From the NCBI RefSeq assembly GCF_001039355.2, contig NW_019773687.1, positions 1-55,488 on the forward strand: 55,488 nucleotides of DNA, written 5' to 3'. The DNA is from Lingula anatina (Eukaryota; Brachiopoda; Lingulata; Lingulida; Lingulidae). Below are positions 38,180 through 50,755 of this stretch, piece after piece. The notes under the pieces are model-generated. The model was not told the DNA's origin. It searched no databases and worked only from the letters and a program-made list of their open reading frames with translations. How positions within the stretch are numbered: position 1 is the stretch's first letter; each line of letters begins with the position of its first letter. The position numbers and the translations under genes are program-made.

Positions 38180-41013
38180 TCACAGGATTTGATAAGTGTA
38201 CACAATGCCTGCAAATCCCCCTTGGTATTCTGGTACTCTCTTTCTCTCCAACTTCCTCCACAGTTTATCGTCTTCGTGAATCTGCAGCCAGTCATCAAAA
38301 CTCTTTCCTTCATGTCCGACATGTGGGAGGTGGACCTCCCGCGTCGCTATGATCACGTGCCCGCCTATCATAAAAAGCGGATTTTAAACTAAATAAACTG
38401 TTACCGTCAAAACCAATTTAAAAAATGAGCAGAACATTCCAGAAATGACATAATCTGATTCAAGGCCACTAAGTACTGAAGATGTCAACACGGTGTGTTG
38501 GTCGCTAACCAGCTCGAGTTGCAATAAACCTTAACACGGCCAAAAATTGTACGTTTAAAACGACAAAAGATCTTATAAGGTATTATGTGTAATGTGGGAA
38601 AGTGCTTAGCCAGTACAAGAGACTACATGCGTATAAATACACCTCCCCTACCTGGTTTGGTTATGCGTATTAGTTCTGGCAAACAGGCCGCAGTGGCATG
38701 ACCAGGTATTATGGTTCCAACACACACTGTACACGTGTAATGTGCTGAAAATTAAACCAGCAAGACCTTAATTACTTATATTCAAGTTGCTTTCCTCTCT
38801 CTCTCTCTCTCTCTCGTTTTTCCGCCCTTCTCAGTGGACAGAGCTGGTGCCAATCGCAGGTCGCTGGTTGATGGAATTACCATTGGAATTAGCAACAAAG
38901 TAAACACATTTTATCAAGAAGGTTCCCCTTTCGGTTTCAGAGTTTGCCGGCCATTTTTGCTGTAAACAATAACTAATTTTTGTCCTTAACAAAGGTGACG
39001 GAAAATATACGCTGTCAATAGGTTTAATCTGAAACCTGAGTAATCATCAATTTCGTAATAATGGCCATCATACACACAAAACATCCAAGCGGCAAACTGC
39101 CTTCTCTATGTGTAATTCTGTGTCTGAAGTTAAAAGGCTGGTAAAGATTAAACAAATAGGGAATTATTCCAGATATTTTACAAAAATAAAAACCACACAA
39201 AATGCATGCAATTATCCACTTTAACAACTCTAGATCTGCATGCCCTAGCGATTTTGATGCAAGTTGTAAGACAAAATCTACTCACCATATGAGTAAAAAA
39301 TACGGAAAATTTAGGATAATGCAGCTCATTGTCGAGAGGTAGCGTCCCAAAAACGTAACGGAGTTTGTAAAAAATTTCCAACCAATGTCGCTGGCGTAAA
39401 AAAGTAATAAAGCTAATACGAGAGAGCCGCCTTAAGTTCACTACCTGTGGGTATGTCCAACTTGTCCGGTCCCAGATAAGCACAAATGTACTTCTTATAA
39501 ATCCCTTTCTCCTTGGCAACATCTAACATATCTTGGCAGCCATCAAGAGCGTCGATGTTAGTAAAACCGGCAGATTGGAGCTGAAAAATAAAAATGTAAT
39601 ATAAAATATTTATACATAATAGAGAGTATGAGTATTTCAAACCGGCCGTAAATTCATGATGGCAAAATGTTAGGAATTATTCTCTATCGTGGTGTCGTGC
39701 ACAAACAAAACTGATTGAAAGTCGGGTAATTACAGATTTTACTTTTATGTAAAAAAAAATAAATTCAATATACACCCCCCCCTCCCCAAGAAAGGAATAG
39801 AGAAAGAGAGAGAGAAAGATGTTTTTTGCAATAAAGCTTTATTACACCTATTATTTCTTTTAATAAAATTTAAAAAAGCATATATGATATATTGTGCTAT
39901 GAATACTGATACCTCTTTCCCCACACGCCCTGTGCCAGCGCCGGCGTCCAATATTAATGCTTTTCTGTCGTCACCCAAGACGTCTTTGACAACCTGGGCC
40001 GCGAAGATAGGTGCCTTGGACTGAACTTTCTGCAAAGATTTATTTCGTGACTACAATATAGCCTTGTCATGGTACTGTCCCTGTATTTCTTGGAAGAAAC
40101 AGCTGTCTTGAAACTATAAAGGGAATAACCCAGGCCTGTTCCAAAAACAATTAAACTCAAAACATTTTGGCAAAGACTGTGAAGAATTTTGGGTTGCGTT
40201 TCACAAAGATTTCCCAGGGCTTCATGATGACTTTGATATTCTCCAGGTACACTGTAAGCCCTGGATCAACTTGGCCAAGGTCTTTATGCATAAAGTTGAC
40301 GATATTTACTTCGGAAGGTCTTATTACATAACTGCATATATATACTATATTGTAGGCCAATCGTTCGTAAACTTCATATAGATTTTTCTAAGTGGATTGA
40401 AATACGATATTTACAAACTGGATATGCAGACAAATTGATGAAGCTATGACCTGACCTCTTGCGTCGCACGTCACACGCATACGCAGTCAGCGTCGAAGCT
40501 ACGCAAGTTGTAATAATTACGTTAAACATGCATTGGGTCACTTGCTGTATTGGATTAAGATGTAATCACACACGAAGTTTCTTTCAAAAAACCGAATATG
40601 CTTTTATGCGGTTTATATATATGCATATCTTTCTCGAAAGTGTTTCAAGGTACAAGTCAATTGTCTTTATTTTCTGACAAGATTAACTAGGCAAGACTCT
40701 CCAAGAAACGCCGTGCAGGCTCTGAAGATCAAAGCTAACTTTTCACGTGTTGTTGAAAACGTTATAACAGCCGAAGTTCCCTTTAAAAAACTTTTATTGT
40801 TTTGTACCAGCTTCTTTGGCGGAGGTTCGTTCCCTCAGAGTGCTTTTCTAGTATTAAAATGTCGAGTTATGTTGTAGAAAGACTTACTATCATGCTTTGG
40901 TCGTATGAATTGGCCCAGGATTTATACATATCCATAACTTGCTCAGCAGTTATGCCTGGAGTGGTGATTGAATCTACAAGCTGCCGGTCTTTCTTGGCAT
41001 CAGCTGACGTCAT
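38180..41013 (-). CDS. METTL27: METTL27-like SAM-dependent methyltransferase, copy A, five exons
   Basis: Exons on the minus strand: 41013-40888 (42 codons), 40029-39913 (39), 39580-39445, 38744-38652 and 38364-38180 with TGA. All have GT-AG introns and matching phases; 657 nt, 218 aa, close to the family's usual size. Motifs in order: MDMYKSWANSYDQ, SKAPIFAAQVV, the SAM-binding motif I ALILDAGAGTGRVGKE, NIDALDGCQDMLDVAKEKGIY (motif II region), VCVGTIIPGHATAACLPELIRITKPGG and HVIIATREV, as in Williams-Beuren region protein 27. The methyl acceptor of this family is not known to me. It looks cytosolic, with no signal peptide or membrane segment. The start ATG follows a poly-T/A run and begins MTSADAKKDRQ, the same as in copy B. 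Confidence 0.9.
38797..38816. repeat. (CT)n microsatellite in METTL27-like A, 5' of exon 4
   Basis: Uninterrupted CT repeat just upstream (minus-strand sense) of exon 4. The corresponding place in copy B (about 47580) has a degenerate CT-rich tract. Confidence 0.9.
40811..40853. repeat. Right end of the CTTTTCTAGT repeat in METTL27-like A intron 1
   Basis: CTTTGGCGGAGG...AGAGTGCTTTTCTAGTA matches the right end of the repeat at 18130-18371 and the equivalent place in copy B (50257-50300). It lies about 35 bp past the exon 1 donor. Confidence 0.6.
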
Positions 41014-42301
41014 TTTTTTTTTTAATTTAGGGGTGTCAAATCTGGAAGATACTGGGTGAAGAACAAGAATGAATTTATGAAAATACACAATTATTAAATG
41101 TTTTTCTAAACAAATTAGCTTGCCGCGGAGTGCCTGTGCATACAAAAGATAGTTTATCGTCAAATGACGCAACTTTTTTGCGGATCAAATGATTAATGTG
41201 TCAACTCTAACCTAACTTCCCTGCTGGAGGTACAATCATATACACGGTTGCTATTTGCCAAATACGGGGGTGGGAATCCAAACCAAAAATGCAGGAGTGT
41301 GTTTCGATATATTCCGAAGGTTCGCTACGCCAAAGGTCCGCTATGGACACATTCAATACAGTGGACTTATCTGTTGATAAAATATGGCGACCCACTTAAA
41401 TGCTTGCCTTCTAATCATCTAATAGACACTGAATAGATTCTCCACGGAGATAACGCAACAAGTTTTCAAGTGGGTCGGCCATATTTGAGCCGCCATTGTG
41501 AATGCGTCCGGTGTTCTGAGTGTCCTCTATGGCCACAGTTCGCTGTTCAGAACTAATCGCACATGTTCACGTACAGATAGAGAGCAAAGATAACTAAGTG
41601 TAATAAACAAGTGCCTAGTGATAATGTTGTAAAGCGTTCTAGGAAAAATGCAACAGTCGGTATGTGCCAGGGTATAATTTTCATTGCACGTCAAGCATTA
41701 TTACAGCAAAGCATAGGAGAGAGAATAACACATTATACAGCACTATAAAGTTTGATTCTTAATTGTTGTCTTAAGGAGTTATCTGAGCAGATCGCAAACG
41801 ATTCAAATAAGAGTGAGCCTCCTAAATACGTTTCTTTGACACGGATGTCAGTGCTCGCCCTAATTACGCAACTGATTTTTTGGAATACCAAACCTTGGGA
41901 ACATAGAGCTGACCCCAAAATACAGTGCGCTGTGTAGGTTGCAGCTTATTCCTCACATTCCATCTCTTTCCATATGTTCAGTCAAGATGCACACTCATGA
42001 ACACCCAGTGTGTGCAAGAGGGAACTTCATGTTTTGACTTTCTTCACGTACATTTACTGAGCATTCCTGTTTATATAGAAATTGAAACTGAATTTTAACG
42101 GTTCTGAAAGCGACCCAAATTATATTCACTTACCCTGTTATCAGCTGTCCCGGCCCGCTAATACATATAGATCAAACTGACGTCAATAGATCACGTGACA
42201 ACCGATAAAACACATTTCACTATGTGCGCATAGTTAAACCTGGTTGTCCTTGGGAATAAGTCTCCTGCCTTTCACTTATGGATACTGTCTGCTTGACACA
42301 T

Positions 42302-42781
42302 TTACCCAAACCCAATATAGACGTGCAATTGAGGTCCAATTTGGTTCAGTTTTGTTGTAGGGCATGTAGGCCGTTGATTCGTGTTGTCTGTGTGGTTCAA
42401 AAATGGGGATTTTGATGACCAAGGTAGCTGCTCATTCCCTTGGTTCTGCAAGTTCTCTGCTATTAAAATTGCTCTGTGTGAAGCGGCAATCTCATCGTGC
42501 AACCTAAAGTTGTTCCTAAAGTGCCCCCTATCAAATGATAGTCACGTGGTCCCCAGATTATTCCTTTATTTGATCTATTTCAGGTTTACATCGATGACTA
42601 CCATTGGAGTTTTGGCACCAGTGTGGTATCCACTCCAAATACTGACGCTGTCAAAGACCCTTGTCACTTTTGAAGCGGCGCACGCTTCGTCGTAGGCCTC
42701 TTCGAATTCAGGATGTCTGTAAACTCTGGTTTGACCAGTTGAGCGGTACAGGTGAAATCTGACCTCAATAAAGAAAGCCAC
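42302..42781 (-). pseudogene. Decayed Tc1/mariner transposase
   Basis: Two minus-strand fragments in different frames. 42781-42575 reads TGQTRVYRHPEFEEAYDEAC...SVSIWSGYHTGAKTPMVVID, resembling the VMVWGGIS...TPLVVI segment of Tc1 transposases. 42502-42302 reads SHRAILIAENLQNQGNEQLPWSSKSP, resembling the H-RA...LPWPxxSPDLNP segment before the last catalytic residue. The DNA and DLNPIE motifs are degraded, the frame is broken, and terminal repeats were not found. Block B lacks it. Confidence 0.6.
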
Positions 42782-44645
42782 GCGGTTTCATTGTTCTACC
42801 CAGAAATGGTCATGGTCCCCAATTCATTAGAGAAACAGACGACGCTGTTTTGCTGTTTACGATGGCTTCCTCAGAGGTCCTCTGGTTACTATCCTGCTGA
42901 AAATAGGGTGGTGTTCGTTAAGAGCCTTGAAATACGCATTTTGGTGGCAATTTGCCCCTAAAACTGAACGGACTGGGTGTTTTTTTGTTTAGTTACAGTA
43001 GCATATCCAGAAGGACAGTGAGTCCTGTACCGTGGTGGTAAGATTTTGATACATTGGGCGTGGCCTCCGTATAGGTACATCAGTCTGGGCATAACTCTAT
43101 AAAACCGTGCGGACCATTCCGTGTGACACAATAATCTGTCTGGCAATGTCTGTCTTTTTAGCTACACTCTGGCACTTATTAACAAATTTGTATAACACTG
43201 CTTATGTCACGCACTGCAAAACCAACCGCTTGCATGCAAAATTTCAAATTCTTCGATGCAGTAGTTGCCGACATATGGATACTTTTTTTTTGACAGAACC
43301 AAAGGAGCACTACCCAATTAAATCAATGCATATTACACAATGGAGCAGTGCAACTGACATGGTAGTCAGTTAATTGGTAGCGACACACCTGACAACACAC
43401 TTCTCCAGTCACATATCTTATATGAGATCTGAGTTTTTTTTTAAAGAACACATTGTTACCAATTAAATGTCAAGTCTGTGATTCATTGTCTAACCTCAAA
43501 AAGGAACATACGTTACTGTCACAAATGCAAAACGTCCAGCTGTGAAACGCTTCACTCACTTTGAAAATTCAATCATCACCTACTGTTCTTTGATTTATCT
43601 CCTACAAGCATAACGTTGTGAACATTTATCATAATCTTCTGTATAGAGCAGTTAATTGTTTTTTGAGCGACTTCAGTTTGCTTGTTACTGAATATTAAAA
43701 AACAGGGGAAATAAACCCTACCAACAGAAAAATAAGCATTTTAAATAAATTATTTTCCCCTCGTGATCCAAATATTATATCTAATATTATTTGATAATCA
43801 GAAATGTCAAACTATCATGGAATCACAATATATTTTTCGATCAGCAACAGAAAACACTGTTTTCTATTGTACCAAGTACTTGAACAAAATGAAACTTTTA
43901 AACAATTTTTCTGAGGAACATACGTTACCTAGTATTAGCCATGACGCCAAGTCCCTTGAGTTACAGTTTAAATATTTATAAAAACGTACCTAAGTCATAT
44001 ATAATTTACCATGACTGAATCATTACAAAATATACCGGAACTCAGTATAAAAATCAGCAATACTGTAAAGCTACCACATGTAATGGGATAGTGAGCAAGC
44101 TAGCTTTACAGTGTCCTGACACTCAGAGCACTCAGATTCTACGGAGAAACTGGTGATAATACACGTACGTTGGAAACAAGAAGAGGCGTGTTACTTCATA
44201 CGGCTTTTTAGGGATTATTAGATCCTAGTTTAGCCTTTCCAGATTACTATCTTTACACCAATCACCAGCATATTTAATCCATACACCTTGTTGCAATTGT
44301 ATTTTTTTTAATGGTGTTTTGTCCTTCACTTATAGAAGGACGCTTCTCGGGGTGTTAATTGGTGTTTACTTTACTATATAAATTCAGTTGAGATGATTTA
44401 TGATCATTATGAGTAATCATCCAGAGTGTATACTATTTTATAATGTGCAAAGTCATAATATTTATGCGTCAATACAATGATAAAATGAATTGAATTAAAG
44501 TGATATCTGTAAAGAAAGGGCACATGGAAAATCTGACCCGACTTCTGAAATACACCCTGCACCGTGTTTGCTAGTTGGAGGGTGGGGGTGTGTGGGTGAA
44601 GGTATTTGTTTTCTTTGAACACCGATCTAGGTTACATAGTTACAT

Positions 44646-44860
44646 CAGCCCGGGAGCCACCGGTCAGCCGCTAGGTGGCTTTTAACCAAACCGGAAGTTC
44701 TAGAATTTGAATTGCGTGCATTTTTTTTAGATTTATAGGGTGTCAGAAACGGTAGAATATCTCGNATATCTGGGTAGGCCGCCGCTTCAGGTTTTGAAAA
44801 CGAGGCCAAATCTAAAGTTCTCCAAAATAACCGTCATATGAGCCGGTGGCTCCCGGGCTG
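44646..44860. mobile_element. MITE with perfect 18-bp inverted ends CAGCCCGGGAGCCACCGG
   Basis: The 18-bp termini are exact inverted copies. CAT flanks both sides (44643-44645 and 44861-44863), a possible 3-bp target duplication. An N at 44765 falls near its centre, where a strong hairpin may have stopped sequencing. Confidence 0.8.
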
Positions 44861-45386
44861 CATCTGTCACAAATGGCGTATTATTATTATTATCATTTAT
44901 GTTGCTAGAATTTAATCCAATGTGTTATTGAAATACCTTTCTTTTTTATGTCCATGATACACGTTTTTGAAAGGTGGCCAGTTAAAGTCTTTGAAAAGTT
45001 GTTGCTATGGGTAACTGTCCTGGCTTTTTACCAAAAAGTACAAAATGAAAAAAGTTATCGAATTTTAATTTATATCTGAAACCCGTGTGTGACAACTGTT
45101 CAAAAGTAACATTCAAGATTCGACAGGCACATCCGCTGTCTACCAGTGCCTGTTGCACATCTACCGCAATAAGCAGAACAGTACGCCACGCAAACCACCC
45201 ATCAGTGCAGGAAGGTGGAATGTACACGTTACAAAAAAACCTTTTATAACCGAAACCATATTGGATAATGTGGCCTAGCACTGTAACTTTATTTGCTTAG
45301 TGAATAGAGAAAATATTACATGATACTGTTTAATTAAGTTAACTAAAGAATAGTAAAAAGGGTCCTGATAACCTTGCGATTTATCT

Positions 45387-45387
<1 letters not shown>

Positions 45388-45419
<32 letters not shown>

Positions 45420-45421
45420 TT
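45388..45421. repeat. (TTTA)n microsatellite
   Basis: About eight TTTA repeats in an AT-rich stretch. Confidence 0.9.
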
Positions 45422-46035
45422 TCAGCTACAGCTCTCAATTAACATACCTTTAAAATTATTCTGCAAATGTCTTTAACCAATTGAAATAAAATGTAAAATG
45501 CTACTGATTCAAAAACTAAACTTTTGCCATTTGATATAAATACTGTACAACGGAAGAACTTTTTTTCTTTCTTCTCGCTTTTTATTTTTTAATTTGGGAG
45601 TTTAAATGTAAAAAATATTTTCCAAAATGTCGATTTCAATATCCCAAATAAGAGCTTTGTAGTAAAAGAAATAAGAGTGCACATCACATTACACAGAATG
45701 GAATGGTGCTTTGTAAGTGCAAAATCGCCAGACGTACTCTAGTATTTTGTTAAAGATTTATTTAGCCAATAAATATATAAAATACATAACAATGGGGATT
45801 AATTGCCACGTGAAAGAATTATTGTGCTTCATTTAAAATCTTTATAATTGAAAGAATTAAATAGGTTTAAGACTTATAAAAATGTATAAAGTTAAATAAT
45901 GAAAGCTTCCGGCACATCGTTTGCTGCCCTTAAAAACCAAAACCTAGACTCGCTCGTGAAAAAAAATAAAATGTTAGGAGCTGGATCTGGATAGAACTGT
46001 CCCTCACACTGTAAAACATTACCCGTTTATTCCAC

Positions 46036-46073
46036 GGTAAATTACTGGTAGCTGGGGTGCCAGTAATTTACCA
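46036..46073. repeat. Hairpin GGTAAATTACTGG...CCAGTAATTTACC
   Basis: A 13-bp perfect inverted repeat with a short loop, followed by further TTTACCGTGAAAAAACGGTA palindromic pieces to about 46135. Probably the remains of a small element. No function can be assigned. Confidence 0.55.
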
Positions 46074-46926
46074 CGAAAAAGCGGTAGCGAAATAGTCACC
46101 GTTTTTGTAATTTACCGTGAAAAAACGGTAGTAAAAAATAGTACTGCCAATAAATTCTGGTACTGTACCGCAATATTGTTATCATTATCATTAAAGAGAG
46201 ACTAGAAATAATAATTTCAGTTAGTTATCGTTTATTTTCAGAGTATTTTTACATTATGAACACTAGATAATCTTACTACATGTACATGTATACACTATCC
46301 ACAGTCTCATGATACTACGAATTTCAAAACTGTTCTTCATGTAAGTCTGTCATGTACGTCTCCTAAATAAAATTATTTGACAAATGGCAAAAATTCTCCA
46401 ATATGTATTACAAATTTCACATGCTTTGAAAATTGGAGATGGCATGCCCAAGTCGAAAATGATGATGATGATGATGTATTTCATAAAAGTGAAAACCTTT
46501 TTTTTAATCTACGTTAACTGTTTTGTCTTAAAAAATACTTGTCTATCTTGACCAAAAATAATTAACGTATACCATATATTGTCACATGCTAACAATTCCA
46601 GAAAATAGATAAATTACGAGGTATATAATCTTTAACAGCAAATTAAATTTATTAGAGCAATGTTTGTGATGTTACATGTAACCGAGAAATTTTGGAAAAG
46701 TAAGTTTTGTCCAACAATATTATTCAAACTTCTTTCACAGGCCTTTTGCGTTCATTCAACATAAACATGTAAAGAATGTCAGTCATATTCTGACGTCATA
46801 CTCTTCATTACAGAACCAATGTGAAAGATGACTAAACAGAACCTTCAAGTCGCTTATACTATTTTAACAAAATATTTTAACTTCAATACCAGATAAAGTC
46901 AGTATTGATAAAAAGTCCTCGGCACT

Positions 46927-49900
46927 TCACAGGATTTGATAAGTATACACAATGCCTGCAAATTCCCCTTGGTATTCTGGTACTCTCTTTCTCTCCAACT
47001 TCCTCCACAGGTTATCGTCTTCGTGTATCTGCAGCCAGTCATCAAAACTCTTTCCTTCATGTCCGACATGTGGGAGGTGGACCTCCCGCGTCGCTATGAT
47101 CACGTGGCCGCCTATCATAAAAAGCGGACTTTACACTTAATAAACTGTTTTCGTCAAAACCAATTCAAAAATGAGCAGAATATTCCGGAAATGACATAAT
47201 CTGATTCAAGGCCAATATTCACAACGTTATAAAGATGGCATCACGATTTGTTGGTCGCTAAGCAGTTCGAGTTGCAAAAAACCTAAACACGGCCAACGGC
47301 TGATTAGAAAAAAATGCAGGTTTGAACACATATTGAAACTGTACGTTTAAAACTACAAAGGATCTTATGAAGTATTTTGTGTAATGTGGGAAAGTTCCTA
47401 GTCAGTACAAGAGACTAAACACCTCCCATACCTGGTTTGGTTATACGTATCAGTTCTGGCAAACAGGCCGCAGTGGCATGGCCAGGTACTATGGTTCCAA
47501 CACACACTGTACACGTGTAATGTGCTGAAAATCAAACCAGCTAGACTTGAATTACTTCTATTCAAGTTGTTTTCTCGCCCCCTCTTCTCTCTCTCCTTTG
47601 ATCATACTCAAGGCTTTGTCTGCCCTTTCCAGTGGACAATCGCAGTGCCAATCGCAGGTCAACAATTGGTCAGTTGGTTGATGGAATGAAATTAGCAAGA
47701 AGGAAAATGAATTTGGCAAGAAAGGGCCATCCTCGGTTTCAGAGTTTCCTTGCCATTTTTTTCTGTAAACAATACCAAACTTTTGTTCATCAACAAAGGT
47801 GACGGAAAATATACGCTGAAACCTGAGTAATTATCAATTTTGTGAATATGACCACCACACAAAATATCCGGGTGACAGACTGAATTCTCTACATATGAAT
47901 CCGTGTCTGAAATAAAATGCTGGTTAAGATTAAATATTCAAAAGCCAGATATTTTATAAAAAAAGAAAAAAAAAATCACACAAAATGTGTGCAGTATATT
48001 ACGTCTCCAACGATGACAATATCCAGTTAACCAAACATGGAAAATTAGTCTAGAGAGAGGGATAAAACAGCTAAACCTTTACAAATAAGGCCATACTAAA
48101 TGGCGAGGTCCAGCAGCAAGCCAAAAACTTTACACACTTAAACCCATTCCAAATATATTATTTCTTACGTCATCAGGCGCCATACTAGTTATTGGCATGG
48201 CATTTGAGAACGCAACGTCAATTCATGAGTAATATTAACACCTCGAGGCATGGTTTAAGTTAGTATGGCTCTATACCACCTTCAGGAGGCTCTCTCATAT
48301 TTTAGAAACATCATTTCTTCCCTAGCGATTTTGATAGAAATTGTAAAACAGAATCTACTCACCATCATGAGTAAAATACGAAAAAGGGGATAATCCAGCT
48401 CGTTTTCGAGAGGTCGTATTGGTAAGTCTGTGCGTTGCGTCGTAAACATCCAAAAGTCACCGAGCGTTCTTCGTTAAATGCAACGTGTTGTTGACATATT
48501 CGTAATGTTTCGATCAAAATAACAACAATTATGAATTACATATTATATTGCATGTTATATTTTGATCATTAGTCGCTGTCGTAAAATGTACTCAAGCTAA
48601 TATATAAGAGCCGCCTTAAGTTAGCTACCTGTGGGGATGTCCAACTTGTCAGGTCCCAGATAAGCACAAATGTATTTCATATAAATCCCTTTCTCCTTAG
48701 CAACATCTAACATATCTTGGCAGCCATCAAGGGCGTCGATGTAACTGAAACCAGCAGATTGGAGCTGAAAATATGAAAGTAATATAAAATATATAAATAT
48801 AAAACATATTATGTGTATTTCAAACCGGCCGTCAAATTCAAGATGGCAATATGATTGAAAGTCAGGTATTTACACTTTTTCTTTAATAACTAATTCAATA
48901 CCCTCCCCCCCCCCCAAAAAAAAAAAAAGAGAGAGAGAGAGAGAGAGAGTAAGAATGTGTTTGCAGTAAAGTTTCATTTCACCTACAATTTATTTTAATA
49001 AATTTAAAAATCATACATAATATATAATATATTATATAATATATTGTGCTATGAATACTGATACCTCTTTCCCGACAAGTCCTGTGCCGGCGCCGGCGTC
49101 TAATATCAATGCTTTCCTGTCGTCACCCAAGACGTCTTTAACAACCTTGGCCGCGAAGATAGGTCCCTTAGCCAGAACTTTCTGCAAAGATTTATTTCGT
49201 GACTACAGTATGATACTGTCCCTGTATTTCTTGGAGGGGATAGTTGTTTTTAAACTCTTAAGATGATATCTTGTCAAAGACTGAAGAAATTCCGGTTGCG
49301 TTTCAAAAAGATTTGACAGGACTGCATGCCGACTTTGATATTCTCCAGGTACACTTTAAGCCCCAGATCAGCTTGGCCAATGTCTTTACTCTTAAGTTGA
49401 CAACAAACTATTTACTAGCGAAGGTCTTATTACGTAGCTGCATATATACTGTATTGTAGGCCAATCGGTCCTAAAACGCATTTAGACAATAATTGATGAA
49501 CCTCGACCTGACCTCTTGCATCACATGTCACACGCATACGCGATCAGCGTCGAAGCTACGCAAATTGTCACACACACATTGGATCACTTGCTGTATTGGA
49601 TTAAGAGATAACCACATGCGAAGTTTCCTTCAAAAAACGAATATGCTTTTATGCTTTTGTGTGGTTTATATATATGTATATCTTTCTCGAAAGAGTTTCA
49701 AGGCACAAGTCAATTGTCTATATTTTCTTACAAGATTAAATGGATAATATCTCTTGTATGAGATCTATATTTCACAATAGAAAACATTGTAAACAACTCA
49801 CAGAAATGTAATATATTCTGTTTTACCACAGAAACCGCAGTTATAGCTATTCTGATATCTGAGCTTGTCATCGGACCACGTGACTTCCATAGATGGCTAT

Positions 49901-49948
49901 ACTCTGTAACAATCTCTTAAAAGATTATTACGAAAAAAAACTTTTTAG

Positions 49949-49983
<35 letters not shown>

Positions 49984-50462
49984 AGGGACTAACTTTGAAT
50001 GTAGAAATGGATTCATTACCATTGGTAAGTATGGGAAAATTGTCGTTAACTCCAGGAAAATTCATTTTTTTTTTTTTTTGGCTAAAACGCACAGTTATTA
50101 TTCCTTTAACTAGTCAAGACTCTTCAAGAAACGCCGTGCAGGCCCTGCGCAATTAATTCGGATTTTGAAGAAAATTAACTTTTCACGTGATGTCGAAAAC
50201 GTTATAACAAGCGAAGTTTCACATGAAAAACGAATAAACTCTTATATTGTGTGTACCAGCTTCCTTGGCGGAGGCCCGCGCTCTAAGAGTGCTTTTCTAG
50301 TATGAAAATATCGAGTTATGTTGTAGAAAGACTTACTATCATGCTTTGGTCATATGAATTGGCCCAGGATTTATACATGTCCATTACTTGCTCAACAGTT
50401 ATCCCTGGAGTGGTGATTGAATCGACAACCTGCCGGTCTTTCTCAGCATCAGCCGACGTCAT
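46927..50462 (-). CDS. METTL27: METTL27-like SAM-dependent methyltransferase, copy B, five exons
   Basis: Exons: 50462-50337, 49181-49065, 48764-48629, 47524-47432 and 47111-46927, each identical in length and phase to those of copy A; 218 aa with no stop or frameshift. About 14 residues differ from copy A: K8E, L12V and A22V in exon 1; five changes in exon 2, including GTGRVG to GTGLVG beside the SAM-binding glycine loop; three in exon 3; one in exon 4; two in exon 5. Motif I ALILDAGAGTG and the KPGGHVIIATRE segment are unchanged. All splice donors and acceptors stay canonical. Both copies therefore look functional; changes cluster in the N-terminal half, near where substrate contacts often lie in class I methyltransferases. 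Confidence 0.9.
48907..48949. repeat. C run, A run and (GA)n microsatellite in METTL27-like B intron 2
   Basis: Consecutive poly-C, poly-A and GAGAGA tracts. Copy A has the shorter relative (CCCCCCCC...GAGAGAGAGA) at 39774-39815. Confidence 0.9.
49740..50105. mobile_element. piggyBac-like MITE, 366 bp, in METTL27-like B intron 1
   Basis: Ends ATGGATAATATCTCTTGT and ACAGTTATTATTCCT are diverged inverted repeats of the family at 35734-36076. TTAA lies on both sides (49736-49739 and 50106-50109). The matching place in block A has one TTAA (40683-40686) and no element. It has an internal run of about 32 A (49950-49981) and a T run (50067-50078). Confidence 0.88.
50257..50300. repeat. Right end of the CTTTTCTAGT repeat in METTL27-like B intron 1
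   Basis: CTTCCTTGGCGGAGGCCCGCGCTCT...GAGTGCTTTTCTAGTA, the partner of 40811-40853, so this repeat fragment was present before the block duplicated. Confidence 0.6.
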
Positions 50463-50755
50463 TTTGTCTTGTTTTTTTTTTTTTTTTTTTTTTTTAATTT
50501 ATGGGTGTCAAACCTGGAAGAAATTGGGTGAAGAACAAGAATGAATTTAAGAAAATACACAGTTATTAAATGTTTTTCTAAACAAATTATGCTTGCTGTA
50601 GAGTGCCCATGCATACAAATGATAGTTTAGCGTCAAATGATGCAACTTTTGCAGATCAAATGATTAATACGCCAACTCTAACCCGCCTTCCCTGCTGGGG
50701 ATACAATCATATACACGGTTGTTATTTGCCAAATACGAGGGAGGGAATCCAAACC

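Larger units (their letters stand above)
37660..44440. repeat. Tandem segmental duplication, block A (carries METTL27-like copy A)
   Basis: Alignable by eye with 46380-54440 in coding exons, introns and flanks (for example AATTGGAGATGGC at 37765 and 46430, and AGAAGGA(C/T)(G/A)CTTCTCGGGGTG at 44335 and 54356). Intron identity is clearly lower than exon identity. Block A lacks three insertions present in block B but has extra sequence (about 42290-44140) that contains the Tc1 remnant. Confidence 0.75.
41014..46379. other. Region between the two METTL27-like blocks: no intact gene
   Basis: Holds the 5' flank of copy A, low-copy inverted motifs at 41330-41540 (GGTCCGCTATGG, TTAAGTGGGTCG) shared with 51650-52080, the Tc1 remnant, a MITE at 44646-44860, a TTTA microsatellite and a small hairpin. 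A minus-strand ORF at 44982-45281 (99 codons) contains DGWFAWRTVLLIAVDVQQAL but belongs to no family I recognise. Confidence 0.5.

Noticed and set aside
40157-40360. Candidate extra METTL27-like exon (67-aa minus-strand ORF)
   Set aside because: Exon 1 joins exon 2 directly in phase with the spacing expected for the family (YDQSMI-KVQSKAP). The ORF overlaps a dispersed TTTCACAAAGAT repeat, and block B does not keep the frame.
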